Below are positions 1-7,996 of a DNA stretch of 64,000 nt, one piece after another. This DNA is from Actinoalloteichus fjordicus (GTDB lineage Bacteria > Actinomycetota > Actinomycetes > Mycobacteriales > Pseudonocardiaceae): the NCBI RefSeq assembly GCF_001941625.1, contig NZ_CP016076.1, positions 806,001 through 870,000 of the forward strand, in the 5' to 3' direction. Position numbers and translations under genes: made by a program. The notes under the pieces were generated by a model that was not told the origin of the DNA, did no database searches, and saw nothing but the letters and a program-made list of their open reading frames with translations. Position 1 is the stretch's first letter, and every line of letters starts with the position of its first letter.

Positions 1-9
1 GATGCCGGG

Positions 10-762
10 ATGAGTCGAATGCGACCCGGCAGACTCGCACCCGGCGTGACCAGCCGCGCGGAGCTGGACGAGCTGGTGGTGCGGTGCGATGCCTGCCCGC
101 GCCTGGTGGCCTGGCGAGAACAGGTGGCGCGGGATCGACGTCGGGCCTACGCCGACCAGACCTATTGGGGCAGGCCGGTGCCGGGCTTCGGGGTCGACGA
201 CGCGTCGCTGGCGATCGTGGGCCTCGCCCCGGCCGCCCACGGCGGCAATCGCACCGGACGGATGTTCACCGGCGACCGTGCTGGTGACGTCCTCTACGCC
301 GCCATGCACGAGGTCGGACTCGCCTCCGCGCCGGTCTCCACGGCCCGCGACGACGACCTGCGGTTGATCGGCACCCGGATCACCGCCCCGGTGCACTGCG
401 CACCGCCCGACAACAGGCCGACGCCGGAGGAACGTGATCGATGCGGGTCGTGGCTGCGCCGAGAGCTGGAGCTGCTGCGGCCGACCCTGCGCGTCGTCGT
501 GGCGCTGGGCGGCTTCGCCTGGCAGGCCGTGGTCCCGATCCTGGCTGCCACGGGCTGGCGGGTGCCGGTGCCTCGCCCGAAGTTCGGCCACGGCGTGCGC
601 GTCGTCCTGCCCGCCCGGGACGACGGGCCCGACCTCACGGTCTTCGGCTGTTTCCATGTCAGCCAGCAGAACACCTTCACCGGCAGGCTGACCCCGGCGA
701 TGCTGCGGACGGTGCTCGCGGCGGCGGGACAGGCCGCCGGACTGCCGACGACGGCCCGGTAG
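10..762 (+). CDS. Type-5 (UDGb) uracil-DNA glycosylase
   Basis: Removes uracil and other deaminated bases from DNA at the start of base-excision repair. The 250-aa protein carries the family-5 motif GLAPAAHGGNRTGR near residues 71-84, where the usual catalytic Asp/Asn is replaced by Ala, as is typical of UDGb. A second motif HCAPPDNRPTPEE and the terminal HVSQQNTFTGRLT loop (family form HPSxQNTxTGRLT) are present. C26 and C29, with the Cys of HCAPP and of RDRCGSW, fit the four ligands of the family's 4Fe-4S cluster. The ATG at 10 is the first start visible in the window; only nine bases precede it, so an upstream start cannot be excluded. Length matches the family. Confidence 0.93.
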   Translation: MSRMRPGRLAPGVTSRAELDELVVRCDACPRLVAWREQVARDRRRAYADQTYWGRPVPGFGVDDASLAIVGLAPAAHGGNRTGRMFTGDRAGDVLYAAMHEVGLASAPVSTARDDDLRLIGTRITAPVHCAPPDNRPTPEERDRCGSWLRRELELLRPTLRVVVALGGFAWQAVVPILAATGWRVPVPRPKFGHGVRVVLPARDDGPDLTVFGCFHVSQQNTFTGRLTPAMLRTVLAAAGQAAGLPTTAR

Positions 763-1000
763 ATCGGCTTCGGAGCCTGGGGCGAGGGCCGCCGGGTTCG
801 GCCGACGGCGCGGCGAGCTCAGGGGACGGCGGTGATCGCCGACGGCGGTGACGGGGACGCCGCCAGGTCGAGACCGCTGCCTGCCGCGCCGAGTCCCGAT
901 CTCGTCGCGACCGATCTCGTCCCGCTGCTCGTACTCCCGGCCACGAGGCAGGCGGCTCGCCTCGATGACCCCCGCGTCGGCCCCGCGCGAGGCCGACGCG

Positions 1001-1534
1001 TCAGTCGACGGACGGCGGCGTGCGGGCCGCCTCGACCCGGCGAGCCCACCGTCGAGCCGATTCCGGCCAGTCGGCGGGCGGACGATGCCGGACGTCGGCG
1101 ACCAGCGCGCCGAGACCGACCGTACCCAGCCTGGTGTCCACGACGGTCGCGTCCGGCCGGAGCGCGGGCTCCAGCCCCACCCCGTCCAACGCCTCGGCCG
1201 CCAGCGGCAGCAGCCGCTCCTGCCCGGCCGCGCCGAGCGCGGACCAGTCCGCGATCTCCTCGTTGCCGGTGGCCGCCCGGAGTACGGGCGGATCGGGGTC
1301 GGGGTGCTCGGCGAGGTAGGCGTCATGCGGACGGCGCAGCTGCGTCGAGAGGAAGACGATCGCGATCGAGCTGACCGCGAGTCCGCCGCCGATGATCGCC
1401 GTGAGCGTCGAGCCCAGCCACCACCCGATGAGCAGGGTGACGAGCCCGGCGCCGCACTCGCAGCCCGCGATGACGCGAAGAATGCGCGGGCCGCGCAGGT
1501 ATTCCGGATCACCCGGCAACGCTGGGCTCACCAC
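1001..1534 (-). CDS. Small membrane protein of unknown function
   Basis: A 177-aa protein with two hydrophobic segments around residues 21-41 and 45-64, separated by a short turn, followed by a soluble acidic C-terminal half. No catalytic motif or named domain is recognisable. It is transcribed towards the uracil-DNA glycosylase and away from the DUF4129-MoxR operon, so the 174 bases at 1535-1708 form a divergent promoter region. The ATG start and codon bias look genuine. The topology, two helices plus a cytoplasmic tail, is what can be seen; any link with the neighbouring MoxR operon is a guess. Confidence 0.7.
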   Translation of the reverse strand: MVSPALPGDPEYLRGPRILRVIAGCECGAGLVTLLIGWWLGSTLTAIIGGGLAVSSIAIVFLSTQLRRPHDAYLAEHPDPDPPVLRAATGNEEIADWSALGAAGQERLLPLAAEALDGVGLEPALRPDATVVDTRLGTVGLGALVADVRHRPPADWPESARRWARRVEAARTPPSVD

Positions 1535-1708
1535 TGCCCCCTTCGAGGTCTTCGTGCTGCCGCTCGGGTCGTCCCGCCTGCGGCCGTGCCGCCGATCATG
1601 CCGGAGAAGTCCGTGGTCGGGCGATAGAGTGACGAGATCCGTTCGACGATCGGAGTCCTGATCCGAGCTCGCCTAGTCCTGCTGATCTCGGCCGTCATCC
1701 TCGTACTG

Positions 1709-2374
1709 GTGGCCATGGCGGCGGCACGGGGCCGCAGCGGGATTCCGCACAGCGGCGGCGGGCTCGTGACGGCGGCGACGACCACCCCGGCACCGGCCTC
1801 CGCGCGGCCGAACGCCGACGAGGTCTCGCCGCGCCCGGAGCCGAACGAGTGGATCGGTGCTGGCTTCGGTCTGTTCCTGTTGGTGATCCTCGCCCTGGTG
1901 ATCGTCGGTCTCGTCGGCATCCTGCTCGCCTTCCGCCTGCCCGAACGGAGACTTCGGGGCCGCGGTGCGCGTCGGCAGGCGGAGGGCGACGACGTGTCGC
2001 CCGCCGCCGGGGCTGCGTCGGCGACCGGTGCCCACGCGGCGCTGCGTGTCCTGGACGCACCGGCCGCGGGCTCGCCGGGCGATCGCGTGATCGAGGCCTG
2101 GCGGGTCTTCGAGCAGACGGCCGCCGAGGCGGGGACCCGACGGCTGGCCCCGCAGACGCCCACCGAGTTCGCCGCCGAGCTGGTCTCGGCTCGTGCGCTG
2201 CCCGCCGAGCCGGTCGCCGAACTGCGGACGCTCTACCACCGCGCTCGATTCGACCCGGCGTATCGGACCTCGGACGAGGACGTCGCCAGGGCTCGCGCGG
2301 CGCTGGCCGCACTGGCGGCGGCGCTGGACGACGCCGATCCGAAGCCTGCGCATCTCGGCGGGGGTCGCCCGTGA
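1709..2374 (+). CDS. DUF4129 domain membrane protein, first gene of a MoxR/DUF58 operon
   Basis: 221 aa from the GTG at 1709. A central hydrophobic helix (about residues 50-75) is followed by a soluble helical C-terminal domain (about 115-205) with the DUF4129 pattern RVIEAWRVFEQ, then ELRTLYHRARF and a DVARARAAL helix. DUF4129 proteins accompany MoxR ATPases and DUF58 proteins in actinobacteria; their role is not settled. The reading frame is open upstream from 1628 and encodes a strongly hydrophobic stretch (LVLLISAVILVLVA) that is cut by the GTG start, so the true N-terminus probably lies further upstream on a non-ATG/GTG codon such as CTG 1658 or ATC 1649. The stop overlaps the next GTG start by 4 bases. 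Confidence 0.82.
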   Translation: MAMAAARGRSGIPHSGGGLVTAATTTPAPASARPNADEVSPRPEPNEWIGAGFGLFLLVILALVIVGLVGILLAFRLPERRLRGRGARRQAEGDDVSPAAGAASATGAHAALRVLDAPAAGSPGDRVIEAWRVFEQTAAEAGTRRLAPQTPTEFAAELVSARALPAEPVAELRTLYHRARFDPAYRTSDEDVARARAALAALAAALDDADPKPAHLGGGRP

Positions 2375-2973
2375 GCCCGAGAGTGACCCTGGCGGCAGGC
2401 CTGCTGATCCTGGCGGCGGCGACGGTTCTGCTGGTGATGATCGCGGGCATCCCCGTCGGCTGGGCCGTCGCGGTCGCGTTGCCGCCGCTGTGCTGGCTGC
2501 TGCTGAGCCTGCGGGTCGGGCGGACCGCCGAGGCGGTGTGGCAGCCCGCGCACTCCGATGAGGACTCTCCTCGGTTCGTGCAGGCCGCCACCCTGGCAGG
2601 CCGGTTCGCGGAGGCCTCGGCCGATCAGCGCCGCTTTCGCACGAGACTCCAGCCCCGGCTGCGCGCGGTGGTGCTCACCGCGCTGCGGGGACGTCGGGAG
2701 ACGGCGGGCGTGACCGATCTCGACGACCCGAGGGCGATCGCCGCCCTCGATCCCCGGCTGCATCGCCTGCTCACCGACCCCGCCGCCCCGCTTCCCCCGC
2801 CTCGGGTGCTGACCGAGCTGCTCGCCGAGCTGGACGAGGATCGCCGACGGACGGCCGGGAGAGCCGGGGGCCGCCGTGCCGAGGGCGAGGGCACGACGTG
2901 GTGGCCGAACACCGCGCGGGCCCGGCGTCGTGGCCACGCCGTGCGGGCAGGCGCGACCGACGACCGCGGCTGA
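2371..2973 (+). CDS. Two-helix membrane protein of the MoxR operon
   Basis: 200 aa, starting at a GTG that overlaps the DUF4129 stop codon (GTGA), so translation is coupled. Residues 5-25 and 28-47 form two membrane helices. The rest is a soluble Arg- and Ala-rich region with no named motif, and a basic tail. It lies between DUF4129 and MoxR, a position usually held by a poorly characterised membrane protein in this type of actinobacterial operon. A long open frame from 1849 reads through it but has shadow-type composition upstream of 2371. Confidence 0.78.
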   Translation: MSPRVTLAAGLLILAAATVLLVMIAGIPVGWAVAVALPPLCWLLLSLRVGRTAEAVWQPAHSDEDSPRFVQAATLAGRFAEASADQRRFRTRLQPRLRAVVLTALRGRRETAGVTDLDDPRAIAALDPRLHRLLTDPAAPLPPPRVLTELLAELDEDRRRTAGRAGGRRAEGEGTTWWPNTARARRRGHAVRAGATDDRG

Positions 2974-3004
2974 GAAACCAGTTCCGCGAAGCAGGAGAGG
3001 ACAG

Positions 3005-4006
3005 ATGCCAGAGGTGACCGAGATCCCGGAGCCGCCGGACGTGCCCGCCATCGCCGCCGTCGTCGCGGAGGTGTCCGCCTCGGTGGAGTCCGTCGTCGTC
3101 GGCGCGGGCCGGAGTCTGCGACTCACCATGGCGGCCCTGCTCGCGGGCGGGCACGTCCTGCTGGAGGACGTGCCCGGCCTGGGCAAGACGCTGCTGGCGA
3201 GCAGCCTCGCCCAGTCGCTCGGCCTGGACTTCCGCCGCCTCCAGTGCACCCCCGACCTGCTGCCTGCCGACGTCACCGGCTCCTACCTCTACGACCCCAC
3301 CAGCCGGGAGTTCGCCTTCCGGCCGGGTCCGATCTTCACCGGGCTGCTGCTGGCCGACGAGATCAACCGGACGCCGCCCAAGACCCAGTCGGCGCTGCTG
3401 GAGGCGATGCAGGAGCGGCAGGTCACCATCGAGGGCACCACGATGCGGCTCGCCAGGCCGTTTCACGTGTTGGCCACGGCGAATCCCGTGGAGTACGAGG
3501 GCACCTACCCGCTGCCGGAGGCGCAGCTCGACCGCTTCCTCCTGCGGTTGGACATCGGCTATCCCGCGGCGGATGAGGAGGCGGAGGTGTTGCGCCGCAG
3601 ACTGGCCCGGCGACGCGAGGAGACCTCGCTGTCCCCGGTCATCGACGCCGGGGAGTTCACCGCGCTTCAGGCGGGGATCGAGACCGTCGACGTCGACCCC
3701 GACGTGGTGCGGTACTGCGTCGACCTGGCCTCGGCCACCCGGTCGCATCCGGCCGTCGAGGTCGGTGCCTCCCCGCGCGGCGCCCTGGCCCTGGTGCTGG
3801 TCGGGCGGGCCCTCGCCGTGCTCGACGGACGGTCCTTCGTGCTGCCGGAGGACGTCAAGGAATGTGCGGTGCCTGCGCTGGCCCACCGGCTGACCCTGCG
3901 ACCCGAGACTTGGACGACCGGCGTGACCGGCGTCGAGGTGGTGACCGAGCTGCTCGGGAAGGTGGCCGGTCCGGCCACCGGCAGGCTGCGGGCGAACAGA
4001 TCGTGA
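3005..4006 (+). CDS. MoxR family AAA+ ATPase
   Basis: A 333-aa AAA+ ATPase of the MoxR group, thought to act as chaperones that mature or insert metal cofactors into partner complexes, usually with DUF58/VWA proteins. The Walker A motif is EDVPGLGKT near residues 52-60. Walker B is the LLLADEINR segment, followed by sensor 1 (VLATANPVEYEGTYPLPEAQ) and the Arg finger region QLDRFLLR. The ATG at 3005 is preferred over the upstream GTG at 2876 because it follows the ribosome-binding site GCAGGAGAGG and keeps the family-typical N-terminus. The stop overlaps the downstream GTG by 4 bases. Confidence 0.93.
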   Translation: MPEVTEIPEPPDVPAIAAVVAEVSASVESVVVGAGRSLRLTMAALLAGGHVLLEDVPGLGKTLLASSLAQSLGLDFRRLQCTPDLLPADVTGSYLYDPTSREFAFRPGPIFTGLLLADEINRTPPKTQSALLEAMQERQVTIEGTTMRLARPFHVLATANPVEYEGTYPLPEAQLDRFLLRLDIGYPAADEEAEVLRRRLARRREETSLSPVIDAGEFTALQAGIETVDVDPDVVRYCVDLASATRSHPAVEVGASPRGALALVLVGRALAVLDGRSFVLPEDVKECAVPALAHRLTLRPETWTTGVTGVEVVTELLGKVAGPATGRLRANRS

Positions 4007-5454
4007 GCACGGCGTCGGGGGACACGGCGCGGCTCGCCCGGCTGCGTGCGGGACTGGGCCGACGAACCGGCAGCCGCTGGCAGCCCACCGACACGCTGTA
4101 TCGAGGGCTGGTGGTCGGCACCGGGCTGATCTGCGTCGGAGTGCTGCTGCATCGGTTGGAACCGGTGATCCTCGGCGCCCCGCTGCTGTTGTCCACGCTG
4201 CTCGCACTGACCGTCGCTCGATCGCCGGACGAGCATCCGACGCTACGGGTGACTCCGCCGCCTCGGGTCGCCGAGTCGGAGACGGCGACCGCGCGGATCG
4301 AGGCGGCCTGCGGCGCCGAGTGGGCGGCCGTCCGGCTGCCCACGGCGGGCCGCAGGCCGCGTCCGGCGCAGCCTGCGGCCGAGCCTGGCGTGCGGGGCCG
4401 ACTCGCGGCGGCGGCCGAGAAGCTGCGCGCGCTGTCCGCCGAGGCGGGGGAGACCGTCCACGTGCTGCCCGGCGACGGCGGCCCGTGGCGGGTGGAACTT
4501 CCTCGACGTCGGTGGGGCGAGGCGGTGGAGATGCGGCCCGACCACCTGTTCGCCGGGCCGGACGCGGTGATCGTCTACGGGCCGGTCACCGGCATCGAGG
4601 TTCGTCGCATCGTGCTGCCGCCCATCGTCGCCCTGCCTGCAGGCCCGTTGCCGCCGAGAGCGGCGGGGCTGGTGGGCGTGCACCGATCGGCGCAGCCGGG
4701 CGACGGCACCGAACTCCGCGACATCCGTCCGTTCCGCGCGGGCGACCGGCTGCGGCGGATCGACTGGCGGGTGTCGGCGCGCAGCGGCGCCTTCGACGAC
4801 ACCAGGGGCGCCGCAGGCTGGCATGTGCGGGAGCGCCACGCCGAGGCCGACGCCGAGGTCGTGCTGGCCGTGGACACGCGGGTCGACGTCGGTGCGGAGA
4901 TGGGCGAGTGGATGGCCCATTCCGCCGCCCGGTCCACGACGGGGAGCCTCGACGCGACGGTCCGGGCGGCGAGCGCCCTGGCCGCCGCCTACCTGCGCCA
5001 GGGCGACCGGGTCGGCCTGATCGACCTGGGACGTCCGCAGCTCTCGGTGCCGTGCGCGGCGGGACGACGTCAGCTGCTGCGACTGCGCGGTGCGCTGGTG
5101 ACCAGCGCGCGGCAGGCAGGCTGGGCCGCACAGCCGATCCTGAGTCCACGCCAGGTCCCGGCGGGCGCGGTGCTCATCGTGCTGTCCCCGTTCCTGGACG
5201 ACGCGGTGGTGACGCTGACCGGCCAGGCGGTCCGCCGGGGCCTGGTCTTCGGCGTCGACGTGCTGCCCGCCCCGCTGAGCGCGGACGCCTCGACACCGTG
5301 GGGCGAGGCCGTCCGGACGGTGCTGTCCCTCGAACATGCCGGGCGGCTCCGGGCCCTGGCCGAGCGCGGGGTGCGGGTCGTCGAGTGGGACTCCGACGGT
5401 GCCTCGGCGATGGCCGTGCTGCGGGGTGCCCGCCGTCGGGGCGGTCGCCGGTGA
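4003..5454 (+). CDS. DUF58 domain protein, MoxR partner
   Basis: 483 aa from the GTG at 4003, which overlaps the MoxR stop codon. Two hydrophobic segments near residues 33-68 anchor the protein. The DUF58 core lies in the middle, with the diagnostic stretch GDGTELRDIRPFRAGDRLRRIDW (positions 4701-4769). A vWA-like half follows, containing VVLAVDTR and DRVGLIDLG. DUF58 proteins are encoded next to MoxR ATPases and probably act with them as a metal-dependent adhesion/maturation module; the substrate is unknown. Coupling to both neighbours supports one functional unit. Confidence 0.88.
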   Translation: MSTASGDTARLARLRAGLGRRTGSRWQPTDTLYRGLVVGTGLICVGVLLHRLEPVILGAPLLLSTLLALTVARSPDEHPTLRVTPPPRVAESETATARIEAACGAEWAAVRLPTAGRRPRPAQPAAEPGVRGRLAAAAEKLRALSAEAGETVHVLPGDGGPWRVELPRRRWGEAVEMRPDHLFAGPDAVIVYGPVTGIEVRRIVLPPIVALPAGPLPPRAAGLVGVHRSAQPGDGTELRDIRPFRAGDRLRRIDWRVSARSGAFDDTRGAAGWHVRERHAEADAEVVLAVDTRVDVGAEMGEWMAHSAARSTTGSLDATVRAASALAAAYLRQGDRVGLIDLGRPQLSVPCAAGRRQLLRLRGALVTSARQAGWAAQPILSPRQVPAGAVLIVLSPFLDDAVVTLTGQAVRRGLVFGVDVLPAPLSADASTPWGEAVRTVLSLEHAGRLRALAERGVRVVEWDSDGASAMAVLRGARRRGGRR

Positions 5455-5530
5455 GACGAGTGCGGTCGATGCGGCCGGGAGCCCGGCGAGCAGGCGTTCG
5501 AACGGTCTGGACGACGCGGGGAGGTCCGGT

Positions 5531-6271
5531 GTGAACCAGGAGGTCGGCGGGGCTGCTGAGATCAGCGAGGTCGGAAGTGGTGCCGGGGCTCGACAGGCCC
5601 GCCTCGGCCTCGCGTCCGGCGCAGCCGGGCGGGCGTCTGGTGTCGGCGCGGGCTCCGGCACCGAGCCGGGTCCGATCGGTGTCCGCCGAGCGCCCGGCGC
5701 ATCCTCGATGAGCCCGCAGGAACCCGCCCCGGTGACGGGCGGGGTCGGAATCCCCGGCTGGGGCCTGCGCCTGCTGCTCGCGGCCTGTGCCGCCGTCGTC
5801 TGCGTCGTGGTGTCATCCGACGGGGCGGGACCCCTGGTGACCTGGGGTCTGGTGATCTCGGCTGCCCTGACGGCCGGACTGCCCGCCTCGGCATCGCCTG
5901 CGGTGTTGATCGTGGTCGCGGTGGTCGGCGTGACGTCCAACGGCGGTGACCCGCTGCGCCCCGAGGTCCTGTCGCTGATGCCGTTGCTGCACCTGACGCA
6001 TCTGCTGGCGGCGGTCACGGCCGTGCTGCCCTGGCGGTCGCGCGTCCGAGCGGCGGCGCTGCGGCCTGCCCTGCTGCGGGTGGTCGTCGTCCAACTCGTC
6101 GCCGCCGGGCTCGTCCTGGTGGTGTGGACGCTGCCGTCGACGGTGCTGCCCGCCTGGCTGGAGGTCGCCGGGCTGGTCTCCGCCGCAGGTCTGGCCGTCG
6201 TCGGGGTGTTGGCGCTGCGCCGATCGCCGAACCTGCCCAGGGACATGCCTAGCGAGCGGAATCACAGCTAG
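5531..6271 (+). CDS. Multi-spanning membrane protein closing the MoxR/DUF58 operon
   Basis: 246 aa from the GTG at 5531, preceded by GGGGAGG seven bases upstream. The first 75 residues are Gly/Ala/Ser-rich and probably disordered. Five to six hydrophobic segments follow: LLLAACAAVVCVVV, LVTWGLVISAALTAGLP, VLIVVAVVG, LLHLTHLLAAVTAV, VVVVQLVAAGLVLVVW and GLVSAAGLAVVGVLAL. No catalytic motif is visible. An alternative start is ATG 5709, which would drop the disordered leader. It is the last gene of the cluster and likely a membrane partner; function unknown. Confidence 0.8.
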   Translation: MNQEVGGAAEISEVGSGAGARQARLGLASGAAGRASGVGAGSGTEPGPIGVRRAPGASSMSPQEPAPVTGGVGIPGWGLRLLLAACAAVVCVVVSSDGAGPLVTWGLVISAALTAGLPASASPAVLIVVAVVGVTSNGGDPLRPEVLSLMPLLHLTHLLAAVTAVLPWRSRVRAAALRPALLRVVVVQLVAAGLVLVVWTLPSTVLPAWLEVAGLVSAAGLAVVGVLALRRSPNLPRDMPSERNHS

Positions 6272-6319
6272 GGGTGGTACGTCAAGCCGTCACGGCTCGC
6301 TGGTGGCAGCATCGTTGAC

Positions 6320-7645
6320 ATGGCTGGTAAGAAGGCTTCACCCACCAAGATCGTGATCTTGGGCGGCGGATATGTCGGAATGTACACAGCGTTGCGCCTC
6401 CAGGCCAAATTGAAGGCGGCGGAGGCGTCGGTGACGGTGATCGACCCGCAGCCGCACATGACCTATCAACCCTTCCTCCCCGAGGCCGCCGCCGGGTCGA
6501 TCGAGCCGAGGCACGTGGTGGTGCCGCTGCGCCGCACGCTGAAGCGGTGTCACGTGGTCACCGGCCGGGTCGCCAAGGTCGAGCACGACAAGCACACCGT
6601 CACGGTGGACATGGCCGAGGGGCACGTCGAGAAGCTGGAGTACGACGTCCTCGTGGTGGCCCTCGGGTCGGTGGCGCGCACGCTGCCGATTCCGGGACTC
6701 GCCGATCAGGGCAACTCGTTCAAGACCGTGGGGGAGGCCATCTTCCTGCGCAATCACGTCCTCTCCCGGATGGACGACGCGTCGTCGATGGCGGACGGCG
6801 AGCGCAGGCGTCGGCTGCTGACCTTCATGGTCGTCGGCGGCGGCTACGCGGGCATCGAGGCGCTGGCCGAGCTGGAGGACATGGCTCGGTACGCGACGCG
6901 CTACTACAAGACCATCAAGCCGTCCGATCTACAGTGGATCCTCGTCGAGGCCACGAACCGGGTCATGCCCGAGGTCAGCCCGCGGATGGGCGTCTACACG
7001 GTGGAACGGCTGGAGGAGCGGGGGATCAAGGTCTTCCTCGACACCAGGGTCGACGACATGACCGGCGGCGACGTCCGGCTCAGCGACGGGACCACCTTCG
7101 CCACCGACACGATCGTCTGGACGGCAGGCGTGAAGGCCAATCCGGTCCTCGCCGAGACCGATCTGCCGCGTGACGAGCGCGGCCGGGTCCGCTGCACCGC
7201 AGACCTGCGGGTGGAGGGGCTGACCGGGGTGTGGGCGGCGGGCGACTGTGCTGCGGTGCCCGATCTGTCCAAGACCGAGCAGGACCCCAACGCGACGTGC
7301 AGCCCGTCGGCGCAGCACGCCGTGCGGCAGGCCAAGCAGCTTGCGGACAACCTCGTCGCCTCGCTGCGGGGCCGACAGCCCGCACCGTATCGACACAAGT
7401 ACGCGGGATCGGTGGCCAGCCTCGGCCTGTACAAGGGCGTCGCGGACGTCTACGGGATCAAGTTGAAGGGTTTCCCCGCCTGGTTCATGCACCGCACCTA
7501 CCATGTCAGTCGGATGCCCACCTTCAACCGCAAGGCGCGCATCGTGATCGACTGGACCCTGGCGCTGCTCTTCCGGCGCGAGGTCATCTCCATGGGGCAG
7601 CTCCAGGAGCCCAAGGCAGAGTTTGCTCGTGCGGCGTCGAAGTGA
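6320..7645 (+). CDS. ndh: Type-II NADH dehydrogenase (NDH-2), FAD-dependent
   Basis: 441-aa FAD/NAD(P) oxidoreductase of the NDH-2 group, transferring electrons from NADH to menaquinone at the membrane face without pumping protons. The FAD-binding motif ILGGGYVGMYTALRL starts at residue 13. The second Rossmann motif VVGGGYAGIE lies near residue 172. The C-terminal FAD motif GVWAAGDCAAVPDL and the NDH-2 stretch CSPSAQHAVRQAKQLADNL are present. The C-terminus carries an amphipathic, Arg-rich membrane-binding segment. No clear Shine-Dalgarno sequence precedes the ATG (context gcatcgttgacATG), so the message may be leaderless. It stands alone between the MoxR operon and the ATP-grasp locus. Confidence 0.9.
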   Translation: MAGKKASPTKIVILGGGYVGMYTALRLQAKLKAAEASVTVIDPQPHMTYQPFLPEAAAGSIEPRHVVVPLRRTLKRCHVVTGRVAKVEHDKHTVTVDMAEGHVEKLEYDVLVVALGSVARTLPIPGLADQGNSFKTVGEAIFLRNHVLSRMDDASSMADGERRRRLLTFMVVGGGYAGIEALAELEDMARYATRYYKTIKPSDLQWILVEATNRVMPEVSPRMGVYTVERLEERGIKVFLDTRVDDMTGGDVRLSDGTTFATDTIVWTAGVKANPVLAETDLPRDERGRVRCTADLRVEGLTGVWAAGDCAAVPDLSKTEQDPNATCSPSAQHAVRQAKQLADNLVASLRGRQPAPYRHKYAGSVASLGLYKGVADVYGIKLKGFPAWFMHRTYHVSRMPTFNRKARIVIDWTLALLFRREVISMGQLQEPKAEFARAASK

Positions 7646-7755
7646 CCGCCCGCGTTCATCACCCTGATGGCCCAGCTCTGCACGAATGGAGGACGATCTC
7701 CCGTTGTGTGCGGCAGTGCTGACACTTTCCGTGAGTATTACTGCATTCGGCTCGT

Positions 7756-7773
7756 CCTATTGGGCCGAATAGG
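7756..7773. promoter_or_regulatory. Inverted repeat upstream of the peptide/ATP-grasp promoter
   Basis: The 18-base sequence CCTATTGGGCCGAATAGG is an almost perfect palindrome, with CCTATT and AATAGG arms around GGGCCG. It lies 22 bases before a TTGACA hexamer and 103 bases before the small ORF. An operator for an unknown regulator is the simplest reading; a short hairpin at the end of the NDH-2 transcript is possible but there is no T-tract. Confidence 0.4.
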
Positions 7774-7794
7774 CGAAGGTGTCCTAGTGCTCGC

Positions 7795-7825
7795 TTGACA
7801 CTGAGTAAGGTGCAGCTGAAACTAT
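7795..7825 (+). promoter_or_regulatory. Candidate promoter of the peptide/ATP-grasp operon
   Basis: TTGACA at 7795-7800 is a consensus -35 element. The best -10 candidate is the AT-rich AACTAT at 7820-7825, with a long 19-base spacer and poor match to TANNNT. The region is AT-rich compared with its surroundings. Confidence 0.35.
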
Positions 7826-7875
7826 CTCTGCCGGTCCGTCGCCGGCTCTCGCTGTCGAGGATGGGGGTGACCGTC

Positions 7876-7995
7876 ATGACGCTCAAGGAACTGGCTGAAC
7901 TCATCCGTCGGGGCGAGGTGACGGACGGACCGTTGGCGGAGTACCAGGAGGCCTTCGACAGGGAGCGGAAGATCTTCCGTAAGAAGGACGACTGA
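7876..7995 (+). CDS. 39-aa charged peptide, candidate precursor for the ATP-grasp ligase
   Basis: A very short gene whose stop codon is followed, after one base, by the GTG of the ATP-grasp gene. The peptide begins MTLKELAELIRRGEVTDG, a helix-forming, leader-like stretch. It ends in a run dense in Asp/Glu and Lys/Arg (LAEYQEAFDRERKIFRKKDD). MvdD-like ATP-grasp ligases join Asp/Glu side chains of a precursor to Ser/Thr or Lys side chains; here the acidic donors and Lys acceptors are in the C-terminal half, while Thr is absent there. Start alternatives in frame are ATG 7861 and GTG 7867; 7876 is chosen for the GGGGGTGA sequence a few bases upstream. A precursor role is inference from position and composition. 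Confidence 0.55.
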   Translation: MTLKELAELIRRGEVTDGPLAEYQEAFDRERKIFRKKDD

Positions 7996-7996
7996 C

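Noticed and set aside
2233-3276. Long open frame opposite the MoxR operon
   Set aside because: Mirror of the coding strand typical of GC-rich DNA; no domain features and lies across three well-supported genes.
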